DNA of 64,000 bases from CAVPJC01 sp963705155 (GTDB lineage Bacteria > Chloroflexota > Anaerolineae > Anaerolineales > UBA4823), in the NCBI GenBank assembly GCA_963705155.1, contig CAVPJC010000012.1:175650-239649 (forward strand), read 5' to 3'. Both the position numbers and the translations under genes were made by a program. The notes beneath the pieces are model-generated. The model was not told the origin of the DNA. It searched no databases and was given only the letters and a program-made list of their open reading frames with translations. Every line of letters starts with the position of its first letter. Position 1 is the stretch's first letter. Of the stretch, positions 8,664 through 17,218 are shown one piece after another.

Positions 8664-10139
8664 ATGAAGATTTCAGATGCACTTATTTCCCCCATCACCC
8701 CGCCCGGGGAACCTTTTGACCTGCCCGAAGCAACCCTGGTCGACCTGCCGGAGAAGCTGCAGCAGGCCGTGACCCGTGCCGGCTGGGAAGCATCTGATGC
8801 CCGTACAGGCCAAAGCCATCCCCTACCTGTTTTCCGGGCGGGATATGATGATCCAGTCCCGCACCGGCTCCGGCAAGACCGGCGCCTACCTGCTGCCGCT
8901 GGTGGAGATGCTCAACCCGCGCCAGGCCAGCTACCCAGGCGCTGATTTTGACCCCCACGCGCGAGCTGGCCTCCCAGGTGGCAGCCGAAGCGGCTCTGCT
9001 GTGCGGGGAGCCGGGCTGCGCTCGGTGGCTGTGTACGGCGGCGTGGGCTACGGCGAGCAGCTGGCTGCTTTCAAAGCCGGGGCGCACATCGTCATCGGCA
9101 CACCCGGGCGCATCCTCGATCACCTGCTCAAGCGCTCGCTGACGCTGGAGCACCTGAAATTCCTGATCTTCGACGAAGCCGACCGGATGCTCTCGATGGG
9201 CTTTTACCCGGATATGCGCCGGGTGCAGTCGTACCTGCCCGAAGGGCACATCAGCAGCTACATGTTTTCGGCTACCTTTCCACCCCAGGTGGTGCGCCTG
9301 GCCGACCAGTTTCTGCGCCAGCCGGGGTTTTTGAACCTGAGCAGCGACCACATGCACGTCACCGAGGTGGAGCACGTCTTCTACCACGTGCCCGGCATGG
9401 ATAAAGAGCGCAGCCTGGTGCGCATCATCGAGGTCGAAAACCCGCCCTCGGCGCTGATCTTCTGCAATACGCGGGTGCGCGTGGATTACGTCACCACCAT
9501 CCTGCAGCGCTACGGGTACGACGCCGACGGGCTCAGCTCAGACCTGGCGCAGGCGGCGCGCGAGAAGGTGCTGGAGCGCGTGCGCCGCGGCGAGCTGCGC
9601 TTTCTGGTCGCCACCGATGTGGCGGCGCGCGGCATCGACCTGCCCGAGCTTTCGCACGTCATCCAGTACGAGCCGCCCGAAGACCCGGAGAGCTACATCC
9701 ACCGCGCCGGGCGCACCGGGCGGGCCGGCGGCAGCGGCACCGCCATCTCGCCTGGTGAATGTCACCGAGCGCTCCGAGCTGCGCCTCATCGGCAAGCGTT
9801 TCAGCATCGATCTGCAGGAGCGCCCGCTGCCCACCGATGAGGATGTGGAGCGGGTGGTCTCTGAGCGGGTCATAGCCCTGCTGGAGGCGCGCCTGCGCGG
9901 CCGCGATAAGCTGCAGGCCGAGCGCATGCTGCGCTTCACCCCCCTGGCGCGTGAACTCGCCGCCAGCGAAGACGAATCTGGTTTGCTTGCCATGCTGCTG
10001 GACGACTTCTACACAGGAGACATTCCACGAATTCGTGGCGCCCATCCAGCCCGTGCGGCCAGAGCGGCGTCCTCCGGCTCCGCCACGCAGCGGCGAGATG
10101 CGCGGACCGCGCCGCCCGCGGCGCGGCAATCGCTCGTAA
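8664..10139 (+). CDS. DEAD-box ATP-dependent RNA helicase (several frameshifts)
   Basis: Motifs of a DEAD-box helicase are in order: PVQAKAIPYLF (Q motif), SRTGSGKTGAY (motif I), TPTRELASQ (Ia), TPGRILDHL (Ib), FDEADRM (II, here DEAD), FSATFP (III), ALIFCNTRVR (IV), DVAARGIDLPEL (V) and YIHRAGRTGRAG (VI). The C-terminal tail is Pro/Arg rich (PPRSGEMRGPRRPRRGNRS) and should bind RNA. The frame changes near 8795, 8940, 8995, 9750 and 10028; taking the best-conserved frame at each place gives a stop at 10137-10139. ATG 8664 follows a GGAGA box, and TATAAT lies at 8622-8627. The 3' end of this gene is partly repeated at 14106-14157. Confidence 0.85.
10062..10115 (+). repeat. Helicase 3'-end sequence, copy 1 of a direct repeat
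   Basis: About 54 bases of the Pro/Arg-rich helicase tail, containing CGCCACGCAGCGGCGA and ending CCGCGCCGC. It is closely matched in the same orientation at 14106-14157. The two copies bracket the block from the YcaQ-like gene to the MFS gene. Confidence 0.55.
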
Positions 10140-10166
10140 AAAGACCTTTACCACTGAGACCAGAAC

Positions 10167-11383
10167 CTGAATACTTCCAAATCCGCCTCCCCTGAAACGA
10201 TCTCCATCTCCACCGCCCGGAACCTGATGCTTGCCGCGCAGGGGTTGGCGCAACTCCCCCAACGCCCGGCCGAAAAGACAGGATGTACTCGCTGCCATCC
10301 GCCGCATGGGCGTGCTCCAGATCGACACCATCAACGTGGTGGCGCGCAGCCCATACCTGGTGCTGTGGAGCCGCCTGGGCGATTACACTCCCGCCTGGTT
10401 GGACGAGCTGCTGGCCGAGGGGGCGCTCTTCGAGTACTGGTCGCACGCCATGTGCTTCCTGCCCATCGAGGATTACCCCTCTATCGCCGCTCCATGCTCG
10501 ACGGCATACGTGGCTGGGGCAACGCTGCGGCGTGGGTGCGCAAGCACCCTGAGCTGGTGCAGCAGGTGATGGATCGCATCCGGCGGGAGGGCGGCCTGCG
10601 TTCCGCCAACTTCAAAAATGACCAGAAACCCGCCGGGGGTTGGTGGAACTGGAAAGAGGAGAAGATGGCCCTCGAGCACCTGTTCATCCTGGGCGAGCTG
10701 ATGATTCGCGCGCCGCCAGGCCTTCCAGCGCGTGTACGACCTGCGCTCGCGCGTCCTGCCTGGTTGGGACGACGGCCCCAACGCTGCCAACGTTCCCAGC
10801 CGCGAAGAGGTCCTGCAGGACCCACACTCTCCGGGCCGTCCAGGCTCTGGGGGTGGCGCTGGCAGCCTGGGTGCCCGACTACTTCCGCCTGCCGAAAACG
10901 GGCAACGCCACCCGGCTGGAAGCCCTGGCAGATGACGGCCGTCTCCAACGTGTAGAGATCGAAGGCCTCCCTGGCCCTGCATACCTCCATCCCGCGGCCG
11001 TTTCCGTGGACCAGGTAAACCTACCACCCTGCTCTCCCCCTTCGACCCGCTCGTGTGGGATCGCCAACGTCTCAAAGACCTGTTCGGCTTCGATTACACC
11101 ATCGAATGTCTACACCCCTGCTCCAAGGCGGCGCTTCGGATACTTTACCCTGCCCATCCTGCACCACGGGGCGCTGGTGGGGCGGCTGGATCCAAAGGCC
11201 CACCGCGCCGCCGGCCAGTTCGAGGTCAAAGCCCTTGCCCTCGAGCCGGGCGTAGAGCCTTCCGACGACCTGGTTGCAGGCCTGGCCTCTGCCCTGCGCC
11301 GCCTGGCCGCCTGGCACGGCACGCCCGAACTGGTCATCCGCCGCTCCGAGCCAGCAGATTTGGCAGACCGGCTGTTGTCCTGA
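10167..11383 (+). CDS. YcaQ/AlkZ-like winged-helix DNA glycosylase (many frameshifts)
   Basis: Fragments in several frames join into one protein of about 400 residues of the HTH_42 (formerly DUF1006) family. The segment MGVLQIDTINVVARSPYLVL holds the Q-x-D motif that is catalytic in E. coli YcaQ. Then follow FEYWSHAMCFLPIEDYP, GGWWNWKEEKMALEHLF, LSPFDPLVWDRQRL, FGYFTLPILHHGALVGRLDP and the ending EPADLADRLLS. YcaQ/AlkZ enzymes unhook interstrand crosslinks or remove alkylated purines. At least five one-base shifts are needed (near 10260, 10495, 10705, 10815, 11030 and 11130), the densest in this part of the window, so real decay is possible. Start uncertain: CTG 10167 follows the last in-frame stop, ATG 10227 is another option. 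Confidence 0.72.
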
Positions 11384-11416
11384 GTAATTACGATAAATAT
11401 TACCTATATTGGGGGA

Positions 11417-11445
11417 TTGACATTTGTCCAAACAAATTATACAAT
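11417..11445 (+). promoter_or_regulatory. Sigma70-type promoter of the repeat microprotein gene
   Basis: A perfect -35 box TTGACA (11417-11422), a 17-base spacer, and a -10 box TACAAT (11440-11445). Transcription would start near 11452, giving a leader of about 50 bases before ATG 11505. This is one of the strongest promoter matches in the window. Confidence 0.75.
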
Positions 11446-11504
11446 GGGGTGATAATGGTTTAATTTCCATAGGTATTGATTTCCACGGCCCAAGGAGCCA
11501 TAGA

Positions 11505-11688
11505 ATGAAAAATCCAACCATGCTCAAAATCCGCAAGAAACTCAGCCGCCAATCACAATCAGACCGCCCTCGCTCTCAAAGTGCGCAAGGGCCAAACTTT
11601 GAACCACAACGAATCCGCCCTCGCTTTCAAGGTCCGCAAGGGCGTCAGTTTAAACCACAACGAGACCATCCTCACGGTTGTGAGATAA
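11505..11688 (+). CDS. Small tandem-repeat protein, LNHN[QE][TS] repeats (one frameshift)
   Basis: About 61 residues. ATG 11505 has an AAGGAG ribosome binding site (11492-11497) at ideal distance. It reads MKNPTMLKIRKKLS, then after a one-base shift near 11540-11550 continues with three repeats of about 20 residues: LKIRKK..NHNQTALA, LKVRKGQTLNHNESALA, FKVRKGVSLNHNETILTVVR, stop TAA 11686-11688. The repeat unit is [LF]K[VI]RK[GK]..LNHN[QE][TS]. It has no hydrophobic segment and is basic. It has its own promoter and a rho-independent terminator, so it is a small independent and probably well-expressed gene. I recall similar NHNET/NHNQT repeats in short proteins of Chloroflexota and other multicellular bacteria but know no function. 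Confidence 0.65.
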
Positions 11689-11710
11689 CCAACCGGCAAA
11701 TGTCCCTTCA

Positions 11711-11739
11711 GGAAAGACGCTGCCCAGCAGCGTCTTTCC
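11711..11739 (+). terminator. Rho-independent terminator after the repeat microprotein
   Basis: A perfect 12-bp stem (GGAAAGACGCTG at 11711-11722, CAGCGTCTTTCC at 11728-11739) with a 5-base CCCAG loop, followed by GTTTATT. It lies 22 bases after the microprotein stop, and 19 bases before the TPR gene. Confidence 0.8.
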
Positions 11740-11758
11740 GTTTATTACGGGGTTATGG

Positions 11759-12823
11759 TTGGAAACACTCATCCAGCAGGCCGTCCAGCTTTACGAAAAT
11801 GCCAGCGCAGCCCTTGAACGGGGTGACTTTACCTGCTCGGATGCGCTGCACCTGGAATGTATCGCCCTGTTCCAGCAGGCCGATGGCCCCCTTTCGCTGA
11901 ATGCCGCCAGCGTATATACTGCCCTGGCAGACCTGCGCCAGCAGGTGGGTGACCTGGACGGCGCCCTGCATGCCGCCTCCCAGGCTGATTCCATCCTGGC
12001 GGCTATCGGCGAGGACAGCCCCGGCGACGATCCGATCACAGCGTCCGCATCCAGGCCTGGACGCAGATCGGCGCCATCCACCGCCAGCGCGCCGAATATC
12101 CCCAGGCTGAAGCCTGGCTGCAGCGCGCCCTCGACCTGGCGATCCGCCATTTTGGCGAAGACAGCGAGCCTGCCTGCCGACGCCCGCAACGAGCTGGGCA
12201 TGCTCTACAAATACACTGCCGAGTTTGATAAAGCCGAAGCCCTCTACCGGGCCGCCCTTGCCCACCTTCTGGACCGCTTTGGCGAGCAGCATTCCAGCGT
12301 GGCGGCTCTCTACCATAACCTGGGCGGTCTGGAACATGCCCGCCAGCGCTTTACCGAGGGCGAGCCGTATGCCCGCAAGGCCTGGGAAATCAACCGCCAC
12401 GTACTCGGTGAGGAGCACCCCACCACCCTGGCCGATGCCGCTGCATACGCCGGCCTGCTCGACGGCCTGGAGCGCTACACAGAATCAGAGCCGATTTACC
12501 GGCGGGTCCTGGCCGGGTTCACCGCCCTGTACGGCGAAGAGCACTACGAAATCGCCGTAAACCTGAACAACCTGGCCAACGTCCGCAACGCCTGCGGCGA
12601 CCCCCAGGAAGCCGAAGCGCTGTTTCTCCGGGCGATTGCCATCAAAGAAAAGATCCTCGGTCCCGACCACCCCGATACAGCCCTGTCGCTCAATAACCTG
12701 GGCGTGATCCTGCGCGAGCAGGGACGTACGGGTGAGGCCCGGCGCTTGTTCCGGCGTGCCCTGCGCATCTTCCGCCACCGCCTCGGCGACGAGCACCCCA
12801 AAACCCAGATGGCGCGTGGCTAA
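11759..12823 (+). CDS. TPR (kinesin-light-chain type) protein
   Basis: About 354 residues made almost entirely of tetratricopeptide repeats of the 42-residue TPR_10/TPR_12 type: each unit carries A..L.NLG...G and LG.[ED]HP.T (for example VLGEEHPTTLADAAAYAGLL and ILGPDHPDTALSLNNLGVIL). It has no enzymatic domain, so it is a protein-interaction scaffold. The frame shifts near 12035 and back near 12165; the shifted part (HSVRIQAWTQIGAIHRQRA) is TPR-like too, so the pair looks like compensating errors. The start TTG 11759 is the first usable codon after the terminator; no strong ribosome binding site is visible. It is followed closely by an MFS gene. Confidence 0.78.
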   Translation: METLIQQAVQLYENASAALERGDFTCSDALHLECIALFQQADGPLSLNAASVYTALADLRQQVGDLDGALHAASQADSILAAIGEDSPGDDPITASASRPGRRSAPSTASAPNIPRLKPGCSAPSTWRSAILAKTASLPADARNELGMLYKYTAEFDKAEALYRAALAHLLDRFGEQHSSVAALYHNLGGLEHARQRFTEGEPYARKAWEINRHVLGEEHPTTLADAAAYAGLLDGLERYTESEPIYRRVLAGFTALYGEEHYEIAVNLNNLANVRNACGDPQEAEALFLRAIAIKEKILGPDHPDTALSLNNLGVILREQGRTGEARRLFRRALRIFRHRLGDEHPKTQMARG

Positions 12824-12853
12824 CCTCGCCGCTCTTAAGCCCGCGGAGGAGCC

Positions 12854-14068
12854 TTGACCGTCTTTCGCTCCCTCAAACAGCGCATCTTTTTAACCCTGTG
12901 GATCGGGCCAAACCCTTTCGCGGGTTGGCGATTACGTTTATGAGATTGCCCTGGCCTGGTGGGTGCTGCAAAAGACCGGCTCCGCCCAGACCATGAGCCT
13001 GGTGCTCATTTTTGCCCTCACCCCTTCCATCCTGTTTGCCCTGCTGGGCGGCGTGGTGGTCGACCGTTTTTCGCGCCCCAAATTGATGCTCACCTCCGAT
13101 GTCCTGCGCGGTTTTGTAGCGCTTGGTCGTCGCCCTGCTGGCCAGGGCGAATCTTCTGGAAGTCTGGCATGTCTATCTTGCCAGCCTGCTCTTCGGCTTT
13201 CTGGATGCTTTCTTCCAGCCCGCCTATGCAGCCCTGGTCCCCCAACTGGTAGCCGAACTAGATCTGACCCTCGGCCAATGCCCTCACCAGCCTAAGCATC
13301 AACCTGGGCCGAGTTGCCGGCCCTTCCCTGGGGGCGCTGATCTTCACCTGGCTGGGACCTTTCTGGGCTTTTGGGATAAACAGCGCCTCGTTCTTTCTCT
13401 CCTCGGCCTTTCTGGTCCCGCTTCTGTTCGCGGCCATCCCAGCCCCCGACCGTTCCGAAGAGACCCATATCTGGCAGGATCTGCGCGCCGGGCTGGCAGC
13501 CATCATCTCGCGGCGCTGGTTATGGATCACCATCCTGATCGTGGCATTTACCAACATCACCCTCAGCGGACCGTACAGCGTGGCTATGCCCTTCCTGGTC
13601 AGCGACTTCATGAAAGCCAATGTAAACACCCTCGGCCTTATTTATGCTGTCTTTCCGCTTGGCTATGTAGTTGGCAGTTTGTGGCTGGGTCGTTACCAGA
13701 AAATCCGCCGGCGCGGCCTGATATGTTTCCTGGGCCTGGCGCTGGCGGCGCTCATGCTGGCCCTGTTTGGCTTGCACCTGCCGTTATGGGTCCTGCTGGC
13801 GGCGGCCCTGATCAACGGGATCGCCCTGGAGGCCAACCAGCTGGCCTGGACCGGTTTGCTCCAGGAAAAAATCCCAAATGAAGAATTGGGGCGGGTCTTC
13901 AGCTTCGATTCCCTGGGCTCGTTTGTGCTCCTGCCGGTCGGCCTGGCAGTGACCGGCTGGGCGACCGAAACGTTTGGCCCCAGCCCGGTCTTTCTGATCG
14001 GCGGCGGGTTGACCGCCATCATCGCCTTGTTGGCGCTGCTGGTACCTGCGATCCGCCAGCTCGATTGA
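12854..14068 (+). CDS. MFS transporter, DHA3/EntS-like (several frameshifts)
   Basis: Pieces in three frames form one 12-helix major facilitator protein of about 404 residues. Visible segments include LFALLGGVVVDRFSRPKLML (the loop 2-3 motif with D-R-x-x-R/K), YLASLLFGFLDAFFQPAYAA, SINLGRVAGPSLGALIF (motif C-like) and the long intact second half starting IWQDLRAGLAAIISRRWLW. This pattern fits the drug or siderophore exporters related to EntS. TTG 12854 is preferred because GGAGGAG lies just upstream. Shifts occur near 12920, 13120 and 13275. Substrate unknown. Confidence 0.8.
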
Positions 14069-14105
14069 AGATCTATCTTTTCTGTTGCGCCCGCCCTGCC
14101 CGTCC

Positions 14106-14157
14106 GAGCGGCGCCCCGGCTACGCCACGCAGCGGCGAAAAGCGCGGCCCGCGCCGC
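14106..14157 (+). repeat. Copy 2 of the helicase 3'-end direct repeat
   Basis: This intergenic stretch matches 10062-10115 in the same orientation: both have GAGCGGCG, then CGCCACGCAGCGGCGA, then a GCGCGG.CCGCGCCGC ending, with a few substitutions and two short gaps. In the matching frame it reads PATPRSGEKRGPRR, close to the helicase tail PAPPRSGEMRGPRR. It looks like a residue of a helicase gene 3' end. Confidence 0.5.
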
Positions 14158-14214
14158 TCTGCGGCAAACATCCCAATTCTCTTCTTCACCCGCCGCAGGT
14201 GCGGGGGCAACGGG

Positions 14215-15505
14215 TCAGTCCAGGGTGGTGGAGGCAATGGCCGCCGGCTCAACTGCTGTGGCGGCTGGTCGCAGGTCGTGTCCCTTGCGGTAAACCCACT
14301 CGAAAATCGGCGAGGTCATCAACGTGGTCACAATCGCCATGATCACCATGATGGTGAAAAAGGTGGGGGTGATGATCTGGTGCTCCAGGCCGATATTCAG
14401 CAGGATCAATTCCATTAACCCGCGGCGCATTCATCAGCGTGCCGATGGCCATCGAATCGCGGTTGTCCTCGCCGTTCAGGCGGGCCGCCAGCCAGCAGGC
14501 CACGCCTTTGCCCATGATGGCGACGACGATGATCAGCAGCGTGACCCCCAGCATACCCGGCGAGAGCACCAGCCCCAGGTTGGTGTTCAAGCCCGAATAG
14601 ATAAAAAACAACGGCAGCAGGAAATTGGTCGCCATGGGCTCCAGGCGGCGCTGCAATTCACGCGTCACCAGCCCACGCGGCATCGCCAGACCCATGATGA
14701 AGCCGCCGAACACGGCATAAATGCCGATGTAATCGGTGAACCAGGCCCCCAGCATGACCAGCATCAGGATAAAGGACAATGTGGAGCCGGGCAGGGCGTT
14801 CTTTTTCTCGGCATTCTCGCCCAGGCGCACCAGCAGACGCCGCCCCAACCCCAGCACTACAACCGCATACAACACGCCTCCCCCGATGGCGAGAATCGCA
14901 ATCATGCCGTTGCCGCTGAAGCTGGCCAGCACCACCGCCAGGATGCACCAGGCCGAAGCGTCGTCGATGGCGCCCGCCGCCAGCGCCAGCGTGCCCAGCG
15001 AGGTGCCCGTCAGGCCGCGCTCGTAGATGATGCGCGCCAGCATCGGAAAGGCCGTGATTGAGATAGCCGCCCCGACAAACAGCATGGCCTCCACCGAAGA
15101 CACCCCTGCTGTGAAAAAGGCCGTGTTGCGCACCAGGTACACGGCTGCCAGGCTGCCCAGGATGAAAGGCGTGATGATCCCGGCTGCCGATACCGATGCG
15201 GCGCTGCGCAGCCGCCCGCGGATCAGGTCGAGATTAAACTCGGCCCCCACCAGGAACATGTAAATCACCACGCCGATCTGGCTGATAGCATAGATGATGC
15301 TGATGGATTGGGCGGGGAAGAGCGCTTTGTGAAAGCCCGGGAACAACCCTCCAAAGACGGAAGGACCCAGCAGCACTCCGGCGATCATCTCGCCCACCAC
15401 CTGCGGCTGCCCGATTTTTTTGGCGGCTACCCCTACCAGCCGGATGACCGCCAAAATGATGGATAGCTGCAAAAAGAGCAGAATGGCAAGCTGGCTGTTC
15501 GACAT
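14215..15505 (-). CDS. CPA2-family cation:proton antiporter (one frameshift)
   Basis: About 430 residues, 12 or more hydrophobic segments, beginning MSNSQLAILLFLQLSIILAV. It has the family hallmarks GQPQVVGEMIAGVLLGPS in the first part and GAIDDASAW in the middle, where the paired Asp residues carry protons and cations. No C-terminal RCK/TrkA domain is present. The frame shifts near 14430 (within the GCGGGTTAATG area); the remaining membrane segment, IITPTFFTIMVIMAIVTTLM, ends at 14215. The start has GAGGTG upstream. The N terminus is close to the FAD oxidoreductase stop (37 bases), so both may be one transcript. Confidence 0.85.
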
Positions 15506-15542
15506 GCTTCACCTCATGCGGTGGCCGCGGCTGCGATCCGGC

Positions 15543-17096
15543 TCAGTCGCCCATCGCTTCGACGGAAGTGGAATGCGCCAGTTGGGCATTGAAGAAAGCC
15601 CGCGCCGGTTTCACGTATTCATCCAGGTACCACTCGTTCTCCAGGTCGTCCTGGATGTGGTGGGTCGCCACCAGCTTATCAAAGGAGTAGCGCCGGATGA
15701 TGGGGTGCAGGTAAGCAGACGCATCGCCCTTTTCCGGGTCGGGGTCTCTCTCGGTGCTGAAGATATCGTCAAAATGCCCGTACTCCAGGCTGATGGTGTA
15801 GTAGTGCTCGTTCTGGCTCAGCGGCCCACGCTGGACGTAATCGTGGCGCATATCGGAATAATATTCTGCCGCGCCGTTTTTGATCACCACCACATCATTC
15901 ATAAAACCGGGCTGCAGGATAATGCCCGAACCGTTGTTCAAACGATCCAACACCTTCTGCAGTACAGCTTCGGGCTCAGCCTGGATGCTTTCGAAGGGCA
16001 GCGGCGTCCTCTCGTATTTGTAGTCAAAAATCTGGCTCAGCAGGCGCACATTGTAACGAAAACCGTGGACAAAACCCGACATGGTTTTCTTGAAATCGCA
16101 AGCCTGCATCAATGTCCCGGCAAAATATAACCCGGGCACGTTGACGCTCTCCCACTCGTGCGTCTGGGCGGGCAGCTTATGGTTATGCACCATTTCGGGC
16201 TTGCAGCTTTCATCGAACAGGCTGTCGTCAAAGCGAAAACCGGTGCACAGGATCACCTTATCGTAGTTCAGCAGGCGGGTCTGGCCTTTGGCGTGGCTGT
16301 AGGCAATATCCACCAGGTACTGGTCGCCGTCCTTTTTGACACTCCGGATGCTGGCATCAATGACGGCGTTCTGCGATTTGAGCTGGTAGGTATCCACAAA
16401 ATTGTTGTTGACCGCCCGCAGGTTGCCCACGAAGTGAGTTTCCCAGGCCATCTTGAGCGAGTGCGGGCTGAGCACGTGAATGACCGCCGCCGTTTCCGAG
16501 AGGTGCTCGGCCGTCTCAAAACCCGAGTTGCCCTTACCCACGATCAAAACGCGCTTGTTCAGGTATTCGTCTTTGTTGGTTGAATGCTGTGCGTAGGTGT
16601 CGCAAAGCTCCCGGCCCGGGAAATCTGGCAGCACTTCTCTGGTGAACCCGCTGGCAACGATCAGGCGCTTGCCATGCAGAGTGTTGCCGGCCTGGTCGGT
16701 GACGGCAAAACCACTTTCGTCCTTGCTGATCTGTTTCACCAGCGTGTTGTAGCGAATCTTCAGGTCATAGGCGTTGGCAAAATCCGCCAGGTAGCGCACC
16801 ATGTCATCGGGGTTGGGGAAGTAGCGCTGGCTGTAATTCTTGAACAACAGCTCGGGATTATCGCTCAACAGCGAGTTCCAATCCCAGCGCAGATTCACTT
16901 CCGGGTTATCTTTGCCGGTGTGCACCTTGTTGATCGAAATGAGCATACGGTGCCGTGGGAATTTATTAAAAAAATTCCCGGGCTGCTGCCCGCGCTCAAG
17001 GATCAGGTAATCGCGCTGAGCATTCTCCAGGAAATACCCCAGCTGCAGGCCGGCAGGACCGGCGCCGATGATCAGATAATCGTAGATGTGATCCAT
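15543..17096 (-). CDS. FAD/NAD(P)-binding oxidoreductase (FOXRED2-like)
   Basis: An intact protein of 517 residues. The N-terminal dinucleotide fold reads YDYLIIGAGPAGLQLGYFL and the second one reads RVLIVGKGNSGFETAEHL; LYFAGTLMQACDFKK carries the late FAD-binding region. A distinctive early motif, FPRHRMLISINKVHTG, and the overall length resemble the FAD-dependent oxidoreductase domain-containing protein 2 group rather than Baeyer-Villiger enzymes; substrate is unknown. The C-terminal 130 residues form an extra domain with no recognised motif. ATG 17096 is chosen: GGGAGG lies nine bases upstream, while an in-frame GTG at 17105 is too close. Confidence 0.8.
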   Translation of the reverse strand: MDHIYDYLIIGAGPAGLQLGYFLENAQRDYLILERGQQPGNFFNKFPRHRMLISINKVHTGKDNPEVNLRWDWNSLLSDNPELLFKNYSQRYFPNPDDMVRYLADFANAYDLKIRYNTLVKQISKDESGFAVTDQAGNTLHGKRLIVASGFTREVLPDFPGRELCDTYAQHSTNKDEYLNKRVLIVGKGNSGFETAEHLSETAAVIHVLSPHSLKMAWETHFVGNLRAVNNNFVDTYQLKSQNAVIDASIRSVKKDGDQYLVDIAYSHAKGQTRLLNYDKVILCTGFRFDDSLFDESCKPEMVHNHKLPAQTHEWESVNVPGLYFAGTLMQACDFKKTMSGFVHGFRYNVRLLSQIFDYKYERTPLPFESIQAEPEAVLQKVLDRLNNGSGIILQPGFMNDVVVIKNGAAEYYSDMRHDYVQRGPLSQNEHYYTISLEYGHFDDIFSTERDPDPEKGDASAYLHPIIRRYSFDKLVATHHIQDDLENEWYLDEYVKPARAFFNAQLAHSTSVEAMGD

Positions 17097-17124
17097 TTTG
17101 CTCACCCTCCCGGGAATATAAATC

Positions 17125-17180
17125 TCTGCCTGTAAATGTAACGAATTTTATCATATTACATTTATATTGCAAGCAGCAAT
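17125..17180 (-). promoter_or_regulatory. Possible promoter of the FAD oxidoreductase gene
   Basis: On the minus strand TTGCAA is followed after 16 bases by TAAAAT, in a markedly AT-rich stretch. ATGTAA and TTACAT flank this region as a 6-bp inverted repeat with 14 bases between, possibly an operator. Moderate match only. Confidence 0.35.
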
Positions 17181-17218
17181 TATTGACCTGCGGGTGAGAC
17201 ATTGGTACCAGCAGAGTT

